Below are positions 45,197 through 54,273 of a DNA stretch of 64,000 bases, one piece after another. The DNA is from Frankia umida. GTDB taxonomy: Bacteria; Actinomycetota; Actinomycetes; Frankiales; Frankiaceae. The notes beneath the pieces were generated by a model, which was given only the letters and a program-made list of their open reading frames with translations, did no database searches and was not told the DNA's origin. Location: the NCBI RefSeq assembly GCF_023242945.1, contig NZ_JALKFT010000017.1, forward strand, positions 67,497-131,496. Reading direction: 5' to 3'. The position numbers and the translations under genes are program-made. How positions within the stretch are numbered: position 1 is the stretch's first letter; the number at the start of each line of letters is the position of its first letter.

Positions 45197-46144
45197 GTGA
45201 ACTATCCGCAGGCCACGATGCTGGGGCTGGTCCAGGGGCTGACCGAGTTCCTTCCGGTCTCCTCCAGCGCCCATCTGCGGATCACCGCCGCGGCGGCGGG
45301 CTGGGACGATCCGGGTGCGGCGTTCACCGCCATCACCCAGATCGGCACCGAAGCCGCCGTGCTGCTCTACTTTCGCCGGGACATCGCCCGGATTCTGCGG
45401 GCGTCGGCCCGGTCGATCCGGGACCGGGAGGCGCGCCACGACCCGGACGCGCGCATCGGCTGGCTGGTGCTGCTCGGCACGATCCCGATCGGTGTGCTCG
45501 GCCTGACCTTCCAGGACGCCATCGAGGGGCCGTTTCGGGACCTGCGCCTGACCGCGATGAGCCTGATCCTGCTCGGCCTCGTGCTCGGCGGCGCCGATCG
45601 TTACGCCGCCTCCGGCCGGCGCAGGGGTCGCCACGCGCTGCCCCGGCCCCGGCGAACCCTGGAGGACCTGTCGGTGCGCGACGGGGTGCTTTTCGGTTTC
45701 GCGCAGGCCGCGGCCCTGATCCCGGGGGTGTCCCGATCGGGGGCGACGATCAGCGGCGGCCTGCTGCTCGGCTACACCCGGGAGGCCGCGGCCCGCTACT
45801 CGTTCCTGCTCGCGATGCCCGCGGTGCTGGCCTCGGGCCTGTTCGAGCTGCGGCATCTGATCGGTTCGGGCGACGAGGACGCGGGCGACACCCCGTCGGC
45901 CTCGGCGGCCACGCAGTCGGCGTCGTCGGTGGCGGGTGTCGCGGAGCTGTCGTGGGGACCCACGCTGCTGGCCACCGGTGTGGCGTTCACCACCGGGTAC
46001 GCGGCGATCGCCTGGTTCCTGCGCTACATCTCCTCGCGGAGCTTCGCGCCGTTCGTCGCCTACCGGGTCGGGCTGGGGGTGCTGCTGCTCGTCCTGCTCG
46101 CCGCCGGTGTTCTCGACGCCCAGGCGGGCACCCCGCAGGACTGA
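45197..46144 (+). CDS. uppP: Undecaprenyl-diphosphatase
   Basis: This 315-residue integral membrane enzyme recycles the C55 lipid carrier for peptidoglycan synthesis and confers some bacitracin resistance. It has the two family motifs, GLTEFLPVSSSAHL near residue 15 and LIPGVSRSGATISGG near residue 175, and eight or so helices. An Ala/Ser-rich insert (DEDAGDTPSASAAT) widens one loop. The GTG at 45197 (MNYPQATMLGLVQG) is used; the frame is open further upstream without conservation. Confidence 0.93.
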   Translation: MNYPQATMLGLVQGLTEFLPVSSSAHLRITAAAAGWDDPGAAFTAITQIGTEAAVLLYFRRDIARILRASARSIRDREARHDPDARIGWLVLLGTIPIGVLGLTFQDAIEGPFRDLRLTAMSLILLGLVLGGADRYAASGRRRGRHALPRPRRTLEDLSVRDGVLFGFAQAAALIPGVSRSGATISGGLLLGYTREAAARYSFLLAMPAVLASGLFELRHLIGSGDEDAGDTPSASAATQSASSVAGVAELSWGPTLLATGVAFTTGYAAIAWFLRYISSRSFAPFVAYRVGLGVLLLVLLAAGVLDAQAGTPQD

Positions 46145-46160
46145 TCGGGCGGACGGGGCT

Positions 46161-46186
46161 GGGCCGCACCGCCGCGCGGCGGGCCC
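46161..46186 (+). terminator. GC-rich hairpin after uppP
   Basis: A perfect 6-bp stem (CCGCCG, CG loop, CGGCGG) is flanked by GGGCC and GGCCC, 17 bases after the uppP stop. There is no T-tract. Confidence 0.4.
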
Positions 46187-46356
46187 GGTCGGGTTCGCGC
46201 GGTGGGACGGACCCGGTGGGGCGGCCGCGCCATGGATCCGTGTGGTCGACTACGGTGGTCGCGCGGACCCTGCGGTGTGCGGACCGGTGTGGTCGGCGGG
46301 ATGCCTCTGGGCACTGGCCGAGGCGGCATGTGGCGCGCGACGGGCTGGAGGAGACG

Positions 46357-49128
46357 ATGGATCGGCCACCGGCCGGACAGGACCAGCCCGCGGTGCTCAC
46401 GGGTCTGACCACGGCCGAGGTGGCCGAGCGGGTCGCCGACGGCCGGGTCAACGACGTGCCGGTGCGCTCCAGCCGGTCGGTCGCCGAGATCGTCCGGGCG
46501 AACGTCCTGACCCGGATCAACGCGCTGATCGGCGTCCTGTTCATCCTGGTGGTGATCGTCGGACCGGTGCAGGACGCCCTGTTCGGCGGTGTGATCATCG
46601 CGAACACCCTGGTCGGGATGTTCCAGGAGCTGCGGGCCAAGCGCACGCTGGACCGCCTGGCCCTCGTCGGCGAGGCCCGTCCCCTCGTGCGCCGCGACGG
46701 CATCGCAGCCCCCCTGCACACCGCCGAGATCGTCCTGGACGACATCATCGAGCTCGGCTCCGGTGACCGCATCCCCGTCGACGGGGAGATCGTCGCCGCC
46801 GACCGGCTCGAGGTCGACGAGTCGCTGCTGACCGGTGAGGCCGACCCGGTGCACAAGCAGCCCGGGGACACGACGATGTCCGGCAGTTTCGTCGTCGCCG
46901 GCAGCGGGGCGTTCCGGGCGACCCGGGTCGGCCGGCAGGCATACGCGGCGCAGCTCGCCGAGGAGGCCAGCCGCTTCACCCTGGTCCGCTCGGAGCTGCG
47001 GACGGGGATCAGCACGATCCTGCGCGTGGTCACCTGGATGATCATCCCGACCGGTATCGCGCTGATCATCAGCCAGCTGCTCGTCAACGACAACGACCTG
47101 CCCGAGGCGATCCGCCGGATGGTCGCGGGCCTCGTCCCGATGGTGCCCGAGGGGCTGGTGCTGCTCACCTCGGTCGCCTTCGCCGTCGGCGTGGTGCGCC
47201 TGGGTCGGCGCCAGTGCCTGGTGCAGGAGCTGCCGGCCATCGAGGGCCTGGCCCGGGTCGACGTCGTCTGCCTGGACAAGACCGGCACCCTCACCGAACC
47301 CGCGATGGACGTCACCGAGCTGCGCCTGGTGCCCCCCGGCACCGCCGGTTCCCCCGGTGTCGGGCCGGGTTTGTCCGAGGCCGGTGCGAAGGACGACGGG
47401 GGTGGCCGGGTGCGGGCGGTGCTCGGCGCGCTGGGCGCCGCGGACGGCCGCCCCAACCCGAGCCTGCAGGCGATCATCGACGCCTACCCGGCCCCCACGG
47501 GCTGGGCGGTGCGGGCGGCCGCCCCGTTCTCCTCGGCCCGCAAGTGGAGCGGCGCGACACTGGCGGACGACACCGACACCGTCACCACCTGGCTGCTCGG
47601 CGCCCCCGACGTCCTGCTGCCCGCCGGGCATCCCACCCTCGCCGAGGCCGACGGGTTCGGCGAGCAGGGCCTGCGGGTGCTGCTGCTCGGCCAGACCACG
47701 ACATCGCTGGACGCGGCCCTCGCCGACCCGGCCACCGTCGCGGGCACGGTCACCCCGACGGCGCTGGTCGTGCTCGCCCAGCGGCTACGCGCCGACGCGG
47801 GCGACACCCTGCGCTACTTCGCCGAGCAGAACGTCGCCGCCAAGGTCATCTCGGGGGACAACGCGCTGTCCGTCGGCGCGGTCGCCCGCGGTCTCGGTCT
47901 GCCCGGCGCCGAGCATCCGGTGGACGCGCGCACCCTGCCCACCGACCAGGACGCCCTGGCCGACCTGCTCGAACGCCACTCGGTGTTCGGCCGCGTCACC
48001 CCGCAGCAGAAGCGGGAGATGGTCGCCGCGCTGCAGTCGCGCAAACACACGGTGGCGATGACCGGTGACGGCGTCAACGACGTCCTCGCCCTCAAGGACG
48101 CCGACATCGGGGTCGCGATGGGCTCCGGTAGCCAGGCCGCCCGCGGCGTCGCCCAGATCGTCCTGCTCGACAACAGCTTCGCCACCCTGCCGTCGGTCGT
48201 CGCCGAGGGACGCCGCGTCATCGGCAACATCGAACGGGTCGCGAACCTCTTCCTGACCAAGACCGTCTACTCGGTGCTGCTGGCCGTGCTCGTCGTCGTC
48301 ACCGGCGTGCCGTACCCGTTCCTGCCCCGCCACCTCACCCTGCTCGGCTCCCTGACGATCGGCATCCCGGCGTTCTTCCTGGCGCTGGCCCCCAACAGCG
48401 AGCGGGCCCGCCCCGACTTCGTCGGCCGGGTGCTGCGTTTCGCGATCCCCGCCGGGGTGATCGCCGGCGGGGCCACCATGGCGTCCTACCTGCTGGCCCG
48501 GTCGATCTACGCCGACCTCGAGGCCGAGACGTCGATGGCCACCCTCACCCTGTTCGTCATCGCCCTGTGGGCCCTGGCGATCGTGGCCCGCCCCTACACC
48601 TGGTGGCGGATCGCCCTGGTGCTGACCATGGCCGTCGCGTTCGTGCTGGTTCTGGTCATCCCGTTCGGTCAGGACTTCTTCCAGCTCTCCCTGGTCGGAA
48701 CCACCGGCCCCCTGAGCGGTCTCGCGATCGCCGTCGGCGCGGGCCTGCTGCTCGAGATCGCCTGGGTGATCATCCGCCGCCGCGATGCCGCCGCCACCGC
48801 CCGCGAGGGCCTCGCCGCCACCCACCGCCCCCACGTCCAGCGCAGCCACGTCCGCACCCTCCCCGCCGCGACCACCACCACCACCACCAACACCACCGCT
48901 GCCGCCGGTCGCGCTCCCGTCCCCACCTCCCCGGTGACGCGCGCCGGCGCCTCCACTCCGATGGTCACCGTGGTGCGGTCAGCCACGGTCCCGCCAGCCG
49001 CCGTGGTGCAGCCATCCGTGGTGCCGTCGGCTGGCCCCGCCGGGTCGTCAGCCGCGCTGCCGGCACCCGCGAGGCCGAAGGCGGATTCCGCGAAGTCGAC
49101 GTCGGATTCCGCCGCGTCCGGTTCCTGA
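46357..49128 (+). CDS. CtpE-like cation-transporting P-type ATPase
   Basis: This 923-residue pump has the phosphorylated Asp in CLDKTGTLTEP (about residue 307), the actuator TGEADPVHK, the hinge TGDGVNDVLALKDADIGVAM and about ten helices. The M4 motif PMVPEGLVLLTSVAF and the next stretch RRQCLVQELPAIEGLARVDV resemble mycobacterial CtpE, a calcium importer needed for envelope integrity. Ca2+ is therefore the most likely ion, though the ligand set was not checked. The usual TGES is TGEA here. A 90-residue Ala/Thr/Pro tail follows the last helix. GGAGGA precedes the ATG. The next gene converges 27 bases away. Confidence 0.85.
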   Translation: MDRPPAGQDQPAVLTGLTTAEVAERVADGRVNDVPVRSSRSVAEIVRANVLTRINALIGVLFILVVIVGPVQDALFGGVIIANTLVGMFQELRAKRTLDRLALVGEARPLVRRDGIAAPLHTAEIVLDDIIELGSGDRIPVDGEIVAADRLEVDESLLTGEADPVHKQPGDTTMSGSFVVAGSGAFRATRVGRQAYAAQLAEEASRFTLVRSELRTGISTILRVVTWMIIPTGIALIISQLLVNDNDLPEAIRRMVAGLVPMVPEGLVLLTSVAFAVGVVRLGRRQCLVQELPAIEGLARVDVVCLDKTGTLTEPAMDVTELRLVPPGTAGSPGVGPGLSEAGAKDDGGGRVRAVLGALGAADGRPNPSLQAIIDAYPAPTGWAVRAAAPFSSARKWSGATLADDTDTVTTWLLGAPDVLLPAGHPTLAEADGFGEQGLRVLLLGQTTTSLDAALADPATVAGTVTPTALVVLAQRLRADAGDTLRYFAEQNVAAKVISGDNALSVGAVARGLGLPGAEHPVDARTLPTDQDALADLLERHSVFGRVTPQQKREMVAALQSRKHTVAMTGDGVNDVLALKDADIGVAMGSGSQAARGVAQIVLLDNSFATLPSVVAEGRRVIGNIERVANLFLTKTVYSVLLAVLVVVTGVPYPFLPRHLTLLGSLTIGIPAFFLALAPNSERARPDFVGRVLRFAIPAGVIAGGATMASYLLARSIYADLEAETSMATLTLFVIALWALAIVARPYTWWRIALVLTMAVAFVLVLVIPFGQDFFQLSLVGTTGPLSGLAIAVGAGLLLEIAWVIIRRRDAAATAREGLAATHRPHVQRSHVRTLPAATTTTTTNTTAAAGRAPVPTSPVTRAGASTPMVTVVRSATVPPAAVVQPSVVPSAGPAGSSAALPAPARPKADSAKSTSDSAASGS

Positions 49129-49155
49129 GCCCGAGCCGGCGGGACGGGCGGCTGG

Positions 49156-51516
49156 TCAGGCGGACGGGAGGGTGCCGCGGGCGGGGGGTTCCTGGTTGTC
49201 GGCGGCTTCGCGGGGGCGGGGCGGGCGGATCGGGCCGGGCACCGTCGTCATGCCGGTGGGCGGGAGCTGGCCTCCGCCGGGGCGAGCGGACAGCCGCGCC
49301 AGGTACGCGTTGTAGGCGTCAAGCTCGACGTCGACGTCACCGGCGGCGGCGATGCGCCGTTCGCGGTTGCGGTTGCGCCGGTCATCGGTGCGGGCCCACT
49401 GGGCGACGAGCACCAGCAGCACGGTGAAGGTCGGCAGCTCCCCGAACGACCAGGCGATCCCGCCGGCGGTGTGCTGGTCGCTGAGCGGGCTGGACCCCCA
49501 CGGCCGGACCAGCCGGTCGTACCAGCCCGAGCCCAGCAGGTTGGACGTCCCCATGATGGTCAGGCCGAGGAAGGTGTGGAACGGCACGATCGCGATCAGC
49601 ATGAGGATGCGGCCCGGGTGCGGCAGCCGGCGCGGCAGCGGGTCGATGCCGATGATCAGCTCGAAGAACAGCAGGCCGACCGCGAGGAAGTGCACGTTCA
49701 TGTAGAGGTGGCCGAGATGGTTGCTCATGAGCGTGGACAGCAGCGACGTCAGGTACAGCACGTACAGACCGCCGACGAAGTTGATGCTGACCACCACCGG
49801 ATGCGTCAGGAACCGCACCGGCCACGAGTGCAGCCCGGCGACCAGCCATTCCCGCGGCCCACTGCGATGCGGGGCCTTGGCCGGGCGCAGCGCGCGCAGC
49901 GCCAACGTCACCGGCGCACCGAGGACGAGCGGGATCGGCGCCAGCATGTTCAGCAGCATGTGCTGGGTCATGTGCACGCTGAGCAGCACCGGGCCGTAGC
50001 GTCCGAGTCCGCTGGAGGTCGCGGCGACCACGACGAACAGGCCGAAGAACCAGGCGATGGTGCGTCCGATCGGCCAGCGGTCGCCGCGGGCCCGCAGGCG
50101 CAGCAGAGCGGCCAGATACGTCCCCGCGCCGAGCAGGGAGCCGATGAGGAACACCCAGTCGATACGCCAGTCCAGCGCGAGGCGCCAGGCCGTCACCGCC
50201 GGTGGCATCGGATAGCCGAGCAGCGCCCGGTTCGCATCGTTCGGCACGAACGCGTCGTCGACCGGGGGAGCCGTGCGGGACAGCCCCACCGCGAGCCCGA
50301 ACGTCGCCACGAGCACGATCAGCTCGACCCCCGCGAGCCGCAGGAACCGCCCGATGACCGCCGTCCGTCCCACATCGACACCACCACCGGACGCGCTGGA
50401 CGCGGTGGTCGAGGCCGACGCGCTGGTTGAGGTGGACGCGGTGGTCGAGGCTGACGAGGTGGACGCGGTGGTCGACGTCGACGAGGTGGTCGAGGTGGTC
50501 GCGATGAGCCGGTTGACGACTCGGCGTCGCAGCACGGCACCGAGGAGGACCGCCGCGATGAGCCCGGCCGTCTTGAGCAGGACGAGGACGCCGTAACGGG
50601 TCTGCCACAACGGTTCGACGCCGCCGAGGCGCAGCGCCGCACTGCCGATGCCGGTGAGCGCGGTCGCGGCGGCGGCGAGGGTGGCCACGGCGCCGTATCG
50701 CCGCAGCGCCGGGCCGAAGGAGGCGAGTGGAAGCCGGGCGACCGAGAGCAGCCCCAGCAGGCCACCGACCCAGCTGGTCGCGGCGAGCACATGCACGGCG
50801 AGCGCCACGACCGCCACCGCGTGATCGCCGGAACTCGCCGCATGCCCGGTCAGGATCGGCGGCAGCAGCGCCGCCCCCGCGACGATCAGCAGCGCGCCGG
50901 CGGCGGTGGTCGTGGTCACGGTCCGGGCGATGATCGCGAGGACGAGGGCGAGTGCCGCGACGATGAGCAGGGCGCGTCCCTGCCCGGTGGACGTGACGAA
51001 CAGGCGCAGCGCGTGCCGGTCCAGCACGTCACCGGCGGGTCGGGCGGAGACCTCGGAGAGGGTGAAGACCAGCTCGGCGAGGGTCGCCACGAGCCAGACC
51101 ACCGCCGCGTTGGCCGCCTGCCGGCCACACCGACGGGCCGTCGCGGTCAGGGTCTTCGGCGCCGCGCCGCGGGCGGAGGGCAGCAGGGTCGCGGCGGTCA
51201 GCAGCCAGCCCAGTGTGGCCACCGCGGCGATCCGCCCGACCAGCTGGGCCATCGGCAGCGCCCAGTTCGTCCCCGTGCCCGACGACGGCAGCCCGGGCAG
51301 CCGCAGCGGCCCCGGCCCGGTCCAGACCACCAGCGCCAGCACACCGAGCCCCGCCAGCCCCGCGGCCACCGCGATCGGTGGCATCCGTCCGGCCGTCCCC
51401 CGTCGAGGGGAATCCTCGGACGTGGCCGAGCCCGCCGGGACGCCCGTGGGGTCGGGTGGGGCAGCGCTGTCGCCGGCCGCGTCCGAAGGCGTGCCCGGTG
51501 CGGGGGGGAGGTCCAT
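49156..51516 (-). CDS. CopD-CtaG fusion membrane protein
   Basis: This 786-residue membrane protein joins two copper-related modules. The N-terminal half is CopD-like (AVHVLAATSWVGGLLGLLSV with the His/Trp pair, and LTGHAASSGDH). The C-terminal half is the cytochrome c oxidase assembly/CtaG (caa3-type) family: LLSVHMTQHMLLNMLAPIPL, LYMNVHFLAVGLLFFELIIG and SDQHTAGGIAWSFGELPTF, rich in His and Met ligands. A 35-residue Ser/Thr/Ala linker separates the halves. It starts 2 bases after the copC stop, so the two are co-transcribed. It probably moves copper across the membrane for oxidase assembly. Confidence 0.87.
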   Translation of the reverse strand: MDLPPAPGTPSDAAGDSAAPPDPTGVPAGSATSEDSPRRGTAGRMPPIAVAAGLAGLGVLALVVWTGPGPLRLPGLPSSGTGTNWALPMAQLVGRIAAVATLGWLLTAATLLPSARGAAPKTLTATARRCGRQAANAAVVWLVATLAELVFTLSEVSARPAGDVLDRHALRLFVTSTGQGRALLIVAALALVLAIIARTVTTTTAAGALLIVAGAALLPPILTGHAASSGDHAVAVVALAVHVLAATSWVGGLLGLLSVARLPLASFGPALRRYGAVATLAAAATALTGIGSAALRLGGVEPLWQTRYGVLVLLKTAGLIAAVLLGAVLRRRVVNRLIATTSTTSSTSTTASTSSASTTASTSTSASASTTASSASGGGVDVGRTAVIGRFLRLAGVELIVLVATFGLAVGLSRTAPPVDDAFVPNDANRALLGYPMPPAVTAWRLALDWRIDWVFLIGSLLGAGTYLAALLRLRARGDRWPIGRTIAWFFGLFVVVAATSSGLGRYGPVLLSVHMTQHMLLNMLAPIPLVLGAPVTLALRALRPAKAPHRSGPREWLVAGLHSWPVRFLTHPVVVSINFVGGLYVLYLTSLLSTLMSNHLGHLYMNVHFLAVGLLFFELIIGIDPLPRRLPHPGRILMLIAIVPFHTFLGLTIMGTSNLLGSGWYDRLVRPWGSSPLSDQHTAGGIAWSFGELPTFTVLLVLVAQWARTDDRRNRNRERRIAAAGDVDVELDAYNAYLARLSARPGGGQLPPTGMTTVPGPIRPPRPREAADNQEPPARGTLPSA

Positions 51517-51518
51517 GA

Positions 51519-52208
51519 TCAGTGTTCTCCCGGACGGCGTCGACGTCGGACGAAGTACAGCGCGCCCCCGACCACCGCGACCGCGAGCACGCCCAGACCG
51601 GCGATGCCCCACCCCCCGATGCCGCCCCCGTCGTCAGGGTCGTCGGCGGTGGTAGCCGGGGTCGGGACAGCGCTGGCGGACGCGTCGGTCGCCGTGGCCG
51701 TCGGCGAGACAGTGACGGCGGAGGCGCCCGGCGAGGTGGTGGTGGGCGGGGTGGCGTCCGGCGGGGTGGTGGGGGTCGGTGTGGCGGCCTGCGTGACAGT
51801 GAAGGTGAAGGTACCCCCGATGGGATGACCATCGGCGGACACCGCCTGATAGGAGACGGTATACACACCGTTACTCGTCGCCGTCAGCGGCTGGTGAACG
51901 GTACCGCCCTGCACCCGTAGTGCCCCGTCCGTGTGGGGAGCACCGTCGGGCCCGGTGACGGCCACCCGGGTGTAGCGGGACGAGATCGACTCGCTGAAGG
52001 TGAGGGTGACCTCGGTCGGCGGGTCCGCCACGGTGGCGTCCGCGGCCGGGGAGGTCGACACCAGCCGGGAGTGGGCCGAGGCCGGTGCGGCCAGCCCGAT
52101 CACCAGCGCCGGCAGCGCCACGAGCAGGCAGGCCACCACGCGCCCGATCGGCGCCCGCGCCCGCTCGCGGTGACGGCTACCAGCCCGGACCTGCCCCTGT
52201 CGTCGCAC
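51519..52208 (-). CDS. CopC-domain copper-binding protein with C-terminal anchor
   Basis: This 229-residue exported protein has a basic N-terminus and a signal peptide (ACLLVALPALVIGLAAPASA). Cleavage before His would give a mature start HSRLVSTSP, with the N-terminal His that ligates Cu(II) in CopC proteins. The domain shows PPTEVTLTFSESISS, VSYQAVSADGHPIGGTFTFT and a Pro/Thr-rich stalk, then a membrane helix and RRRRRPGEH. The GTG start at 52208 is chosen for the signal peptide; no clear ribosome site is visible. Confidence 0.85.
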   Translation of the reverse strand: MRRQGQVRAGSRHRERARAPIGRVVACLLVALPALVIGLAAPASAHSRLVSTSPAADATVADPPTEVTLTFSESISSRYTRVAVTGPDGAPHTDGALRVQGGTVHQPLTATSNGVYTVSYQAVSADGHPIGGTFTFTVTQAATPTPTTPPDATPPTTTSPGASAVTVSPTATATDASASAVPTPATTADDPDDGGGIGGWGIAGLGVLAVAVVGGALYFVRRRRRPGEH

Positions 52209-52520
52209 CCCCGAGATTCTACGCCCGGTAGAAAGTCCATCCTGGCCGCTGTTGGGCGGCCCGGCTCGGTAGCAAAGGCCACACGTCGTCGCCAGGAGCC
52301 CCACGATTCCGCCTCCGCACCCCCGCCCACCGGCCCGGCCACTCTCCGCAACCAAGCCAGGCATCACCTTCGCAGCGGGCAATCCACCCCCGCCACCACC
52401 ACGCCCCGCAACGGGTCCTGGCAAGATCCAGTGACCTCTGAGCCCATGCGGAGGTGACGAGATGCGGCCAGTCCGGTGGACAAACCTGGCGATGCGCGGC
52501 CGGGGTGGACCGGTCTCCGG
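52209..52520. other. 312-bp intergenic stretch between two leftward genes
   Basis: No gene was identified. It should contain the promoter of the copC operon. I see no CsoR- or CopY-type operator by eye. Confidence 0.45.
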
Positions 52521-53066
52521 TCAGGCGCCGCTGGCGGCCGATCGGCAGATCGGGCAGCGATCGTTGCCGTCCCAGCTGTCCCAGCCGAAGACCATGGGCG
52601 ACAGGGCGGTGGTCTCCAACTCGGCGCGAACTGCCGCCCGGTAGCGCCAGACCGCGTCCAGGTAGGGGTGGTAGGCGTCATGGAAGGGCGCCGACGACAG
52701 GCCGGCTCCGGTGGCGACCACCTGCCGCAACGTGCGCAACCGCTCGAACATCGCCTGGCCGGCGCCGGCGACTGTCGCGGTGGCGTCGATGAACAGCCGC
52801 TCGCGCACGTCGTAGATGCCCGCATCGGCCAGCACCGCCCGCGACGCCGCATCGGGGTCACCGCTGCCGGTGTTGTCCTGGGCGATCTGACGCAGCCGGG
52901 TGTGACAGACACCCGCGGCCACGATGAACGCGATGTAGGCATCCCGCTGCCGCAGCAGGTGGCCTCGGTCGTCGTCGCGCCGGCCACGCAGATGATCGGC
53001 CAGGACGGTGCCGGCGATCGCGATGACCGCGCCGCTGGCGGTCGCGACCAGTGTGCCCCAGTCCAC
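52521..53066 (-). CDS. Conserved hypothetical protein with N-terminal membrane helix
   Basis: This 181-residue protein has one N-terminal helix (VDWGTLVATASGAVIAIAG) followed by TVLADHLRGRRDDDRG and a helical cytoplasmic body (AYIAFIVAAGVCHTRLRQIA, YDVRERLFIDATATVAGAG). It ends with DRCPICRS, a CxxC pair. Similar DWGTL-plus-RRD proteins are common and unstudied in actinomycetes. AAGGAG lies 4 bases before the GTG, which decides the start against a longer frame. Confidence 0.7.
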   Translation of the reverse strand: MDWGTLVATASGAVIAIAGTVLADHLRGRRDDDRGHLLRQRDAYIAFIVAAGVCHTRLRQIAQDNTGSGDPDAASRAVLADAGIYDVRERLFIDATATVAGAGQAMFERLRTLRQVVATGAGLSSAPFHDAYHPYLDAVWRYRAAVRAELETTALSPMVFGWDSWDGNDRCPICRSAASGA

Positions 53067-53760
53067 CTCGCTCCTTGCTCCTTTCCTGCGAGCACCCAGG
53101 ATAAAACGATCGACACCAGTCACGCTTCCACTGAAGCGGAGGACCAGGAACACCTCGGCCCGTTCTGCTACGAACCGGCTGTCGCCGACGACGCCACCAC
53201 CGTCGATCTTGAGGTCGGATTCGCCACGGACCGCGCGATGGCCTCGCCGCGGGAACGACGAGATGGGAGGTCCACCTGACGAAACCCGCACCCGGCATGG
53301 ACCCCCGCGATCTGAGCACCGAGCTCAACCTGATCCTCACGGACTGATCGACCGGCCGACCACGTCCCCACCCGGGCGTCTGATCGTCGGCGGAGCCTGC
53401 CCGCGGCTGCGCGTTCTCGTCGCGCAGGCGTGAGAGGTCCGGTGCGGGGAGACGTCCTCCCACCGTGACGACGCGGGGCTCGTCGGTTCACGCGGCGATG
53501 GGGGGCAGGCATGATCCTGCTCGACCGTCCGGCGGACATCTCCCGGGGACGCGGCGCCATGCTCGCCGCCTGGGACCGCCTGTTCACCTGAGACCAGGCG
53601 GCGGAGGTCCACGCGGCACCGTCGGCGGCTACGACGCCGAGTACCACTACGACCGCGCAGGGTGTCGCCGGTGTCCTGGTGCATCCTCTGCCCTCTGGCA
53701 TCGCCAACGCCCAGACCCGCCGGGACTCGTCCTGGTCTTTCTTCAGAAGACAACGAATTG
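53067..53760. other. Interval without a confident gene; possible relics
   Basis: Only short frames occur. Two possible remnants are a 16-residue frame at 53297 (MDPRDLSTELNLILTD) and a 26-residue frame at 53512 (MILLDRPADISRGRG onward), neither long enough to call. The last 50 bases become AT-rich and lead into the ArsR operator. Confidence 0.45.
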
Positions 53761-53782
53761 CATAATTTTTCAATTGATTATG
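53761..53782. promoter_or_regulatory. AT-rich dyad upstream of the ArsR gene
   Basis: CATAAT and ATTATG form a perfect inverted repeat around a 10-base spacer that itself contains CAATTG. It sits 74 bases before the ArsR start in an AT-rich patch that stands out from the GC-rich surroundings. This is the usual form of an autoregulatory ArsR/SmtB operator. Confidence 0.6.
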
Positions 53783-53855
53783 TAGTAGTTTTCGAACGTG
53801 GAACCTCGTGGCCTCGGCCGTCGTGTGTGGGGCGTCCGGGAGGAAGGGGGCTGCG

Positions 53856-54197
53856 GTGCAGGTGCCGCTGTACCAGGCGAAGGCGGAGCTGTTTCGGATG
53901 TTGGGTCATCCGGTGCGGATCCGGGTGCTGGAGCTGTTGCAGGCCGGGCCCATGCCGGTGCGGGATCTGTTGGCAGCGATCGAGATCGAACCCTCGAGCC
54001 TGTCGCAGCAGCTCGCGGTGTTGCGCCGGTCGGGGATCGTGACCGCCACCCGCGACGGTTCGACCGTGGTCTACGCGCTGGCCGGGGTCGACGTGGCCGA
54101 GTTGATGCAGGCCGCGCGGCGGATCCTCACCGGGATGCTCGCCGGTCAGGCGGGGCTGCTCGAGCAGCTCCGTGGGGCCGAGACGAGTGTGCGGTGA
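53856..54197 (+). CDS. ArsR/SmtB-family regulator
   Basis: This 113-residue winged-helix repressor has LYQAKAELFRMLGHPVRIRV, the recognition region IEPSSLSQQLAVLRRSGIV and the wing TATRDGSTVVYALAG. No ELCVCD-type metal box and no His/Asp pair typical of SmtB are seen, so the signal may not be a metal. AGGAAGG precedes the GTG start. The malic-enzyme-like gene begins 76 bases downstream on the same strand and is the probable target. Confidence 0.88.
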   Translation: MQVPLYQAKAELFRMLGHPVRIRVLELLQAGPMPVRDLLAAIEIEPSSLSQQLAVLRRSGIVTATRDGSTVVYALAGVDVAELMQAARRILTGMLAGQAGLLEQLRGAETSVR

Positions 54198-54273
54198 CCG
54201 CGGGAGCCGCACCGCACCGAGCGCCCCGGTCCTGGACGGCGCCGTCCGGGCCGGATGTCAGGGCGTCGAGGCG

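Noticed and set aside
45142..46356. N-terminal extension of the P-type ATPase frame over uppP
   Set aside because: The open frame runs 405 codons upstream but overlaps uppP in another frame with no conservation. GGAGGA before ATG 46357 gives the real start.
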